NCBI GenBank assembly: GCA_013407085.1
Contig: JACCGJ010020592.1
Location: 1 to 64,000, forward strand
DNA length: 64,000 nt
Reading direction: 5' to 3'
Source of the DNA: Atriophallophorus winterbourni
Lineage: Eukaryota; Platyhelminthes; Trematoda; Plagiorchiida; Microphallidae
In this document: in pieces, positions 55,766 to 64,000 of the stretch
Position numbering within the stretch: the first letter of the stretch is position 1
Layout of the letters: every line of letters begins with the position of its first letter
Notes under the pieces: model-generated
Database searches by the model: none
What the model saw: only the letters and a program-made list of their open reading frames with translations
Told to the model about the DNA's origin: nothing
Position numbers and translations under genes: made by a program

Positions 55766-55788
55766 CTCCTCACCTTTGGTGAGGGGAG
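55766..55788 (+). other. LINE E 3' UTR stem-loop
   Basis: CTCCTCACC-TTT-GGTGAGGGGAG can form nine pairs (one G-U). Equivalent stems occur at 37,015-37,037, 44,204-44,226, 47,014-47,036 (weakened) and 56,548-56,570. Confidence 0.55.
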
Positions 55789-55952
55789 TTTTTCTGTTGC
55801 TTTCCAGATTACTCTCATACCAGAAGTTATTTGTGAAAATATTGTTTGAAGTGGTGGACGCTCTTCTGTGGCATACCACCGAAAGAAATCTGGACGCTCG
55901 ATTGGCTCGTTAGCCACATACAGTCCTGTGCAAACTGAACTGAACTGAACTG

Positions 55953-56765
55953 ACCTTATCAAGCGGAATTTTTGAACATTTTGCTGATTAATAAAGGATG
56001 GTAAATTTACAAGGGTAAGAAAGTTAACTTTTTTCGCGCAATGTCACACAGTAATAAAGTTCCATCTAGATTGCATCGAAATAATCAAATGAAGGGGATG
56101 CGATTAATTCTGGAGCAGGGGTTGAAAGAAAAGAAAATAACGGAAAAAAATTATGGAGGAAATAGTGCGTGTGAAGATATAATTGTCACAGTAAAAATAA
56201 ATTTTCGAAATAAAGAAAGTTCCTATATATATATATATATATATAAATTGACTTCTTCGGAATGATGGTGGGTGTGTTTGAAAAAAAAGCACATAGAAAT
56301 CCGAAGTTAAATTGAAAAAATTTAGAAAATGGAGGGGAAAAGAAGAGATTGTGGTTTAAATTGCATGAGGTTTGGGCCGGTTGTACGATCCAGGAAAGTC
56401 GAAGAATTGTCAAATCAGGGAAACCAAAACTATTCGCCAGTATGGATTTCGGTTCATGTAGAAGAATCAGTTTTACGCGGAAGAAGCAAGGACCAGTATC
56501 GGAGTTGGTTTCGGAGTCGGAGACACTGGAATACGATCGAAAATATTCTCTTCACCATCATGGTGAGAGGTTATCGGTGTGAAATTTTACATTTTATATA
56601 AACGATAAAAAAGATCACAAAAAAGACAATATTTTTGGCATTTTTAGCGTTTTTTTTCTTTTTTTGTTTTTATAATAAATACGTTATGTAAAAACATGTT
56701 TTTATGCATAAATGGGTTTAATGTAAGCAGATAACGGTTGAGGATATAGTCATATGGTAAAAATG
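55953..56765. other. Unassigned sequence between LINE E and gypsy K
   Basis: Includes a (TA)n run at about 56,225-56,245 and, at 56,548-56,570, a CTCTTCACC...GGTGAGAGG stem-loop like those of antisense CR1-type 3' UTRs. Part of this stretch may therefore be another 3' UTR fragment. No protein recognised. Confidence 0.4.
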
Positions 56766-59625
56766 ATCATTCCGCGTTCCTTCTCATTCTAGCTTCACGA
56801 GTGCTCGTTTGAAAGTATCTACAAAACGTTTAGCCTGCCCATTTGATTGTGGATGATAAATGGGCGAATGCATGTGATTGATCGTGAGGGAAGCACAAAA
56901 ATCGGTGAACTCAGATGAGGTAAACTGTGGTCCATTGTCAGTGACTAACACTTCGGGAATGCCAAATTGAGAAAATAGCTTTTTGAAGATCGATATTGTA
57001 GAACTTGTCGTGATTCTATCCATGGCATGAATTTCGGGCAATTTTGAATAGGCGTCAACGATGACCAAATAGTGTATCCCATTCAAGGGTCCTGCAAAGT
57101 CTGCATGAATACGTTTCCATGGTCCCGATGGAACAGGCCAGGGCTATGGTTCACATTTCGGAGGTAATTTGGCTGCTTCAGCACAAATGTAGCATGAGCG
57201 CACAATGTTTTCGATCTCACGGTCCATGAAGGTGCAAAAGGCATAGTTCCGGCTAAGCGCTTTCATCCGACTGATACCAGGATGACCCTGATGTAATTGT
57301 CGTAGAACAAGATGTTGTAGAGCTTTAGGAATGACTACTCGATCGTGGAACATAAGACAGCCATCAACGATGGATAATGCGAATTGACGAGTAGAGAACT
57401 GCTTGAGATATGGATCAGTGATTTTCTCAGGCCAGCCGTTTTGTTGGAATTGCATAACTTGTTGTAGTGTTTGATCGTTTGCGGTTGCCTTGCGAACTGT
57501 TGCTGCCGTTATTGGAAGATGTCCGACGCTGACATTGAAAACATGGTACATCGGGTCTGCTGAAACAGAAGACATTAAGGAGTCTTCATTTTGGGATCGA
57601 GAACCAATGTCCGCGATGAGCCTTGAGAGTGCATCAGCGTGACCAAAGTTACTGGTACATTTGTATCGGAGGTCAAAATCATAAGACAATAATTGTGTTG
57701 ACCAGCGTTGTAGTCAATTTGCTGTATGTACAGGTATTCCCTTCTTCGCACCAAATATTGCCAACAGTGGCTTATGATCTGTGAAAAAGGTAAACTTTTG
57801 TCCGTGAATCATTTTATGGAACTTGTTAACGGCAAAGACGAGGGCTAACCCTTCTTTCTCGATCTGACTGTAGTTCCTTTCAGCAACTGTTGATGTTCTG
57901 GATACGTGCATGACGGCTTTTTGTTTTCCATCAGGATATTTATGCAACAGTACGGCGCCGATTCTATTTTGTGATGCATCTGCTGCAACGATCATGGGTA
58001 GTTTTGGATCGTAGTGTGTTTGCAGTAGATCAGACGACAATATATCCTTTATTCTGTTGAAAGAGCGCTGACATTAATTTGACCAAGACCATTTGCTGTT
58101 CTTTGTAAATAGATAATTGAGTGGTGCTCGAAGTTCGTGCATTTTTGATACAAAGTTATGATAATAATTTACCAGGCCAAGGAAAGACTGCAATGTCGCA
58201 ACGTTGTGAGGCGGTGGCCTGTCTCTGATCGCCTTGATTTTGCCTGGATCAGGTCGTCTACCTTCGTGATTAATTATTGATCCCAAGTAGGTTATAGTGT
58301 CTTTCATTAGAGTGCATTTTTCTGGCCTGACACGGGAACCGTACTCCTCTATGATTTTGAAAAGTTGATTTAAGTGATCATAATGTTCTTCGCGATTCTG
58401 GCTAGATACGACGATATCATCCATATAGGCTTTAGCAAGGGATAATATGGACAGCATGGTGTCCATTATTTGCTGAAAGATTGCCGGAGCGCATTTGACA
58501 CCGAAAGGCAGACAATGGTACAATGGAACAATGGTTTATTGCAGTAAAAAAGCGTACAAGCTTAAAATAACCGCAGGATGGTATGGTGTTTAATAAAGCA
58601 AGCAAAAGTGGAAAATATGAAGCGAGTGTCATAAGAGGATAATAGAGCGATAGGTTTTGTGGCGTAAGAGCATAGCTTAAAAAAACCACGGGGTGTTATA
58701 TACAGACGATTATAACGATACAACCCTTTGTGTGTGTTGATGGTTAGCAGCTCTTTCGATTTCTCACAAACTGGAACTTGTAGGTATGCATCAGAGAGGT
58801 CAATCTTTGAAAATATCTTCCCACCATTCATCTGCGAGAATAGATCATCTGAGATCGGTAATGGATATTGTTGTGTCTCCAGTGAGCCATTTAGCCCAGT
58901 GGAAAAATCTGCGCAAAGCCTCAGTGTTCCGTTTGGTTTTCTCACTGCCACAATTGGTGCAGTACATGATGAATATGTCACTGGACTCGAGACACCTTTT
59001 TTGACTAAGCGTTCTAACTCTTTCTCCACAGCCTTCAACGCAGAATAAGGTAGTGGTCTCTTTGGACGAAAAACTGGACGTGTTTCCGGTTTTAAGTATA
59101 AGACTGCATCAGCTTTGTTGCAGAGGCCCAATTCTTCACAAAATACCTTTGGATATTTCGACTGAAAATGACACATAAGTTCTTCGGCGCTTTTAAGCCT
59201 CACTGGATTTACAGTGTACACTTTTTCGTCGGTGGCATGAGTAACTTCAACAGAGTCATCGCAAACACTATTGAATGGTACATCCCATAGTTTGAGCTCT
59301 TCTATCCAGTCAATTCCCAAAAGATTTAGCTTGTCAATAGCTGATACATAGCATGTGCTGAGTAGATTTTGATCACGAAACTTGACCTTGCATTTCAACT
59401 CACCAAGAAAATGTATATCTTGTAATGAACTGCTTCCACTCCGTAACTTCGTATTTTGTACATACAATTTTTGGCTTTGTATAGTTATTCGTTTTTTTGG
59501 CCATGTACACTTAATCTGTATCAATGCTTGTTCATTATACTTTTTGGCAGTCAATACAATTTCGAACTCGGACTCTGTCTTCTTCCGTGGTTGCGAAGTC
59601 TGTGTGCGCCACTTTGTGCTTGAAC
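56766..59625 (-). pseudogene. gypsy K protease-RT-RNase H-integrase, broken
   Basis: Minus strand from 59,625: end of a protease-like region (LLGIDWIEELKLWDVPF), RT (KGVSSPVTYSSCTAPIVAVRKPNG, FSKIDLSDAYLQVP, YHCLPFGVKCAPAIFQQIMD, YMDDIVVSSQNREEH), and RNase H (MIVAADASQNRIGAVL, YSQIEKEGLALVFAVNKFHK, FFTDHKPLL). The integrase has HQGHPGISRMKALSRNYAF, CYICAEAAKLPPKC, HADFAGPLNG, LVTDNGPQFTS and PQSNGQAKRFVD, where the catalytic Glu is Lys. Stops at 58,074, 57,714, 57,144 and about 56,780 are all in the same frame; a 178-bp insert splits RT. Gag is missing beyond 59,625. Confidence 0.87.
58523..58700. mobile_element. 178-bp insert in gypsy K RT with TACA duplication
   Basis: The insert separates the codons for YNRL and YHCLPFGV. 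TACA stands on both sides (58,519-58,522 and 58,701-58,704), and removing one copy plus the insert restores the frame. On the minus strand it runs TATAACACC...CCATTGTTCCAT and contains ATTAAA/AATAAA-like signals. A solo LTR of a small element or a MITE is possible; I could not match it to anything else here. Confidence 0.7.
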
Positions 59626-59826
59626 TGTGATTAACGGAATCTCCAACATTTTAGCGCTGTCTGCACCTTGGATTCCATTTCCTGGATTTTCCTGTGTGGA
59701 TTACTTCGCTATCGTTGGACGTTACGGATCTTTATTTGGACATTTGCTCTCTTGGTCTCTCAGTGAGTTCTTTCCATTTTTGCCATTTTGTGTGTAGTGC
59801 TAGACTTATATTTCTGGTCCACTACA
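59626..59826 (+). repeat. Probable 5' LTR of the second CsRn1-like element
   Basis: The right end is clear: GGTCCACTACA followed by TAATTGGTGAGCCCGAA, exactly as after the LTR at 37,914. The left end (TGTGATTAACGG, 59,626) is inferred from the point where gypsy K sequence stops. No second LTR is in the window to test it. Confidence 0.55.
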
Positions 59827-59830
59827 TAAT

Positions 59831-59843
59831 TGGTGAGCCCGAA
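59831..59843 (+). promoter_or_regulatory. Primer-binding site
   Basis: TGGTGAGCCCGAA, same as at 37,919, four bases after the LTR end. Confidence 0.7.
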
Positions 59844-59936
59844 TACTCCTGACACTGCATTTTTTTTCATTTACGATAAATTCGTATTTGTAAATTTTTG
59901 GCTTATTTTTTTGGAATACTCACTTAACACCCCACT

Positions 59937-60823
59937 ATGAGCGATTTTTCCATAAATATAGTTTCCACAATTCTACAATCAGAACATATTCCATGCACAT
60001 TACCGGCTTTAGACGTTTCTAATCTCCCTCTTTGGTTCGGCCAAATTGAAGCTATTTTTCGTATATATGGCATCACCAATGAATCTATCATGTATTCTCA
60101 TGTGGTGACCCTGCTCCATCTCGACGTAGCTGAACAAGTCAGTGATCTTATTTATGCTATGCCTGAGGTCAAGCCATACGAAAAGCTCAAATCCGCTCTA
60201 ATAGATCGAATTGGTTTTTCTGAGCAAGAGAAGCTCAACGTCCTTTTTTCCAAAATGGCTCTTGGTGATAAAAAGCCATCTCAGCTTCTTCGCCACATGA
60301 AAGAGCTACTTGGAGACAAAAGGATTTAGGAGAGCATTTTAAACAGTTGTGGTTAAAAAATCTCCCATCCGATACACGCCAAGTTTTAGCGGGTTTGAAC
60401 ACATACGTGCCGCTAGACGAGCTTCCACAAGCAGCGGATAAAATGATTGAAGCTAAAAAGACCAACCAAATTACGGAGGTTTCTGCTCACAGCGCCCCTC
60501 AATGTTCTTGTACTGAATTGAAAGAACAAGTAGCCCAATTGACGCTCGTGGTAAAGTCACTTTTATCGAAACCTCGCAACCAACCTCGCTCAAGATCTAA
60601 CTCTAGATCCTCGAGACATCCGCACATGTGTTGGTATCACAGGCGATATGGGGATAAAGCCTCTAAGTGCGCTCCCCCATGCAACTTTGCTCAAAAAACG
60701 TCAAACTTTCGGGCCAGCCCATTAAACTTTCGTAGCCGGCCCATTAAGCCCGACTCGCCTATTCTATGTCACATACAAATCGAGTGGTCTGCGTTTTCTA
60801 GTCGATACTGGCGCCGAAATTAG
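59937..60823 (+). pseudogene. Gag of the second CsRn1-like element
   Basis: Starts MSDFSINIVST. The core includes LPLWFGQIEAIFRIYGI, AMPEVKPYEKLKSALIDRI and ALGDKKPSQLLRHMKELLGD. A frame change near 60,315 (a stop at 60,327 in the first frame) leads into LGEHFKQLWLKNLPSDTRQVLAGL. Then a coiled-coil-like ELKEQVAQLTLVVKSLL, a basic RSRSNSRSSR stretch, and the knuckle CWYHRRYGDKASKCAPPC (C-x3-H-x8-C-x3-C), the unusual form known from CsRn1-like Gag proteins. The frame ends at 60,823, overlapping the protease frame. Confidence 0.82.
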
Positions 60824-61157
60824 CGTCATACCTCCAACATCCAGCACCTCCAAACCATCGTCCTACACTCTTCAAGCGGCAAATGGCACTCGTATTAACA
60901 CTTACGGCCAACGTCTGCTAACCCTCAACCTAGGACTAAGACGCAGTTTTCCCTGGGTATTTCTCATCGCGGAGGTAAATTGCCCAATAATCGGCATCGA
61001 CTTTTTTTCTCACTTCGGTCTAACCATCGAAGTAAAACAGCGGAGATTAGTAGATACGAAAACCTCTTTACAGGTCTCAGGTATCACCACTAAAGCCATT
61101 TCCTCCGGCATCGAAGTTGTTACTCTAGAAGCTGACTTTTTGTGCTATACTGCATGA
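60774..61157 (+). pseudogene. Aspartic protease of the second CsRn1-like element
   Basis: LRFLVDTGAEISVIPP carries an intact D-T-G active site (about 60,789-60,836). YTLQAANGTRINTYGQ is the flap region, then PWVFLIAEVNCPIIGIDFFSHFGLTIE. The frame is +1 relative to the Gag end, and a TGA closes it at 61,155-61,157. The downstream RT is in another frame; a single extra T in the TTTTT run near 61,137-61,141 would explain this. Confidence 0.82.
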
Positions 61158-64000
61158 ATTCCCATCCGTCATGCAGCCCCCAAGACCGACAGACAAAGTG
61201 ACACACTCCGTGAAACATCACATTGTCACTAGCAGACCACCAGTCTGCTTCAGACCCAGGCGACTTCACCCGTCGAAACTCAAGATCGCAAGAGCCGAAT
61301 TTGAGCACATGCTAGAGCTTAGGATCATCCGTCCCTCTTCCAGCTCCTGGTCGTCACCACTTCATATGGTCCCCAAGAAGACCTCAGATGACTGGAGACC
61401 ATGTGGCGACTATCGTGCTCTCAACAATCGAACGGTCCCTGACAGATATCCGGTGCCACACATTCACGATTTCTCTTTGAATCTTTGTGCCACGACGATA
61501 CTTACTAAGCTTGATCTCGTCTGTGCTTATTATCACATCCCGGTAGCCGAGGAAGACATACCCAAAACGGCAGTCACAACTCCTTTCGGCTTATATGAAT
61601 TCACTCGGATGCCCTTTGGCCTGAGAAACGCTGCACAAACCTTTCAACGTTTCATCGACGAAGTCTTGCGAGGCTTGCCGTTTGCCTACGCATATATCGA
61701 CGACGTCTTGATTGCCAGCAACTCTCCAGAGGAGCATGTCAAGCACATCCGTCTCGTTTTAGAGCGTTTTGTTAACTACGGGATAAAGATCAACCCGAGT
61801 AAATGCATTTTCGGCACAGATTCACTGGATTTCCTCGGTCATCGCCTTACTCGATCTGGTATCACACCTCTTCCCGAGAAATGCCAGGCGATTTCCGACT
61901 TTCCTGTCCCAACAACGGTCACCCAGTTGCGCCGCTTTATCAGCATGATCAACTTTTACCGTCGCTTTATTCCAAACTGCGCAAAGATCATTGCACCGCT
62001 GACCGATTTGCTCGACTCCAAATCAAAATCACTACAGCTTTCGCCTGAGGCACTTGAAGCTTTTGCCGCATCCAAAAAAGCTCTTTGCAGTGTCACAGAA
62101 CTCTCATTCATTGATCCGGAACCGACCTTTCCTTTGTCATTGACCACCGATGCCTCCAATTCGGCTGTGGGAGCTGTTTTACAACAACTCCTCTACGTTA
62201 ATCAAGCTCTCTCCTGTGAACTGGTTGATGATGAGAGATTACCCCACACCGATACCCTTTGGTGCCGCCTCAAATTACAAAGAAGTGATTCTGCACTACT
62301 TGCCGTAATCTACCGTCCCCCAAACACATCGGAAGAAAGTGACCATTGTCTGCTTACTTGTATCCGGAATTTCTTATCAATGAACTTTACCCACATGTTA
62401 ATTATGGGCGACTTTAATTCACCTGGTTTGTCGTCAGGTACCACGGTTCACAACTTTGCAAGAGATTTTCTGGAAGTTATTACCTCTCACCCGTTGTACA
62501 ATCACGTACTGGACCCCACCCGCTATAGTGGAAGCTCCAATGCATCAACTCTCGATCTAATCTTTACCAATGAAGAGCATATGATATCCAACTTGGTTAC
62601 GTATCCCCCACTAGGTAAAAGTGACCACGTAATCTTATGTTTCTCATATATCTTGTACGCTTATTATCCAAACAATCGTGTACAAAAACAGCGATATGTG
62701 ACCGATTATCGTCTTTTATCCGAACTTGTCTCCGCTAACAATTGGACTGTGCCCGAAAATTTGGGACTTGACGCCTGCTGGACCGAGTTTGTGACGAAAT
62801 GGCATGCACTCTTGGATATTTGTACATTCGAAAAGCCATATGCACCGCAGCGCAGAAGTGCAGAAATTCGAAGCAGAACTAGAAAAGTAATTGCACTACG
62901 TAATGAAGCTTGGTACAAGTATACTACATGTCCCACTCCTTCCAGCTGGGAATCATATCGACGTTTGCGGAACCATAGCGTTTCTCTCAAGCGGCAAGAT
63001 CGATACTTATATCAACGCAGCCTGACTGATAAGTTCGTGCAGAACCCAAAACTCCTGTACCAGCATATAAACAGCAAAAGAAAAGTAAAAATCGGCATAC
63101 CACCTCTTCAATCTTCGAGAGGGTTAACTGCTACGTCCGTTGACGCAGCGAATGCACTCCGGACGCACTTTGAACCTATCTTTCAGGTAACACAAGGTCC
63201 ACTACAGCTACGCCAAATTTCAATAATCCCCCACATTTCAACCAATCTTTTTACCCCTGAGATTGTTCATCGAAAAATACTATGCATGCGCCAAAACGCC
63301 TCCCCGGGGCTCGATGGGATACACCCAAAAGCTTTAATTGCCGCAGCGCCCATAATCTCAGACTACCTAGCAGCCTTATTCCAGCGTTCTTTGGACGCCA
63401 CAGAAATACCGCAACAATGGAAAGACGGACTTATCACCCCTATATTTAAATCCGGTGATCGTACAATGCCGAGCAATTACCGCCCAATTACCCTTCTTCC
63501 CATTATTTCCAAGATTATGGAGAGTATCCTGGCCGACGCAATAATGAATCACCTGGAAACAAACAACCTTCTCACATCGGAACAACACGGGTTCCGCAGC
63601 CATCGTTCATGCACCACAAACCTCATACTTGCGCGCGATGACTGGACCAAAGCAGTTGATTCCGGCTTAGGGGTAGATGTTGTTTACCTCGACTTCTCCA
63701 AAGCCTTTGACCGTGTTGACCACAGTATCCTCTTGCACAAGCTCCAGTTTTATAAAATTGGTGGTCCCCTTCTGGCATGGATAGAAAAATTCCTGCAAAA
63801 TCGAACTCTTCGTGTGCGTGTCAGGCAATCCCATTCGGAGAGCTTCACAGCGACCTGTGGTGTCCCACAGGGATCCGTACTAGGCCCACGATTGTTTCTT
63901 ATTTTCATCAATGACATCGGGTTAACAATAAAGTCACCATTTCTTATGTTCGCGGATGACATCAAGCTTTGGCGACATCAGCAGACATCAGATGACCACG
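61129..64000 (+). CDS. Chimeric open frame: gypsy RT/RNase H fused to CR1-type EN-RT
   Basis: Open for 957 codons from 61,129 (just after a TAG) to the window end; I read every codon. Part 1, to about 62,187: gypsy RT ([80 protein letters not shown]) and the start of RNase H ([15 protein letters not shown]). Part 2, from about 62,188: the later half of a LINE endonuclease ([32 protein letters not shown]), a linker, and RT ([87 protein letters not shown]). The first ATG in frame is at about 61,306. Most simply a 5'-truncated LINE landed in frame. Confidence 0.88.

Larger units (their letters stand above)
54470..55952 (+). mobile_element. CR1-type LINE E, 5'-truncated, inserted in gypsy K
   Basis: An AAT-rich run (54,470-54,490) precedes the truncated RT ORF, 3' UTR with a perfect-looking stem-loop at 55,766-55,788, and a terminal (AACTG)n tail at 55,932-55,951. 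It belongs to the same subfamily as F and G. Confidence 0.82.

Noticed and set aside
61129..64000. Domesticated two-RT host protein
   Set aside because: The LTR and primer-binding site just upstream, the broken Gag and the abrupt switch in mid-domain all point to transposon nesting; there is no sign of selection on the fusion.

Overview
The window is eukaryotic nuclear DNA made almost entirely of transposable elements and their remains. I found no convincing host gene, rRNA, tRNA or CRISPR array. A parasitic flatworm (fluke-like) is my best guess. The reasons are two LTR elements whose Gag ends in a C-x3-H-type knuckle and whose primer-binding site resembles the CsRn1 clade, several CR1-type LINEs, RTE-like LINEs ending in GAT repeats, and no prokaryotic gene organisation. 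This is inference from element types; the CsRn1 clade also occurs in other animals.

Layout. 1-8.4 kb holds scattered 5'-truncated LINE remnants (CR1-like, RTE-like, and a zinc-finger-tailed family called family A here). 8.3-11.4 kb holds copies of a SINE-like repeat, a 436-bp tandem duplication, and a LINE copy with an inverted 5' part inside a target-site duplication. 11.73-13.87 kb is a piggyBac transposon with TTAA at both ends and a broken transposase. 15.7-16.3 kb is a structure with inverted arms, next to a 316-bp repeat that recurs at 23.9 kb. 16.5-23.9 kb is a gypsy element (gypsy A) whose pol is split by an intact full-length RTE-like LINE (18,084-21,918) flanked by an 8-bp duplication.

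24.9-36.8 kb centres on one CR1-type LINE (element B, plus strand). A family A LINE with a 14-bp target-site duplication splits its ORF1, and an antisense CR1-type LINE (element D) splits its RT. 36.8-49.9 kb holds antisense CR1-type copies F and G. F's 3' UTR carries a complete LTR retrotransposon (37,355-44,140, GTAT duplication), which itself carries a deleted second gypsy element (40,090-42,411).

50.2-53.9 kb is an antisense RTE-like LINE (H). 53.9-59.6 kb is an antisense gypsy element (K) interrupted by a plus-strand CR1-type LINE (E) and by a 178-bp insert. 59.6-64.0 kb begins a second CsRn1-like element whose RNase H runs in frame, with no stop, into the endonuclease and RT of a CR1-type LINE (I). 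That open frame is at least 957 codons and leaves the window.

Together the junctions give a relative insertion order. Most copies are dead. The exceptions at sequence level are the RTE-like LINE at 18 kb and possibly the last CR1-type element.
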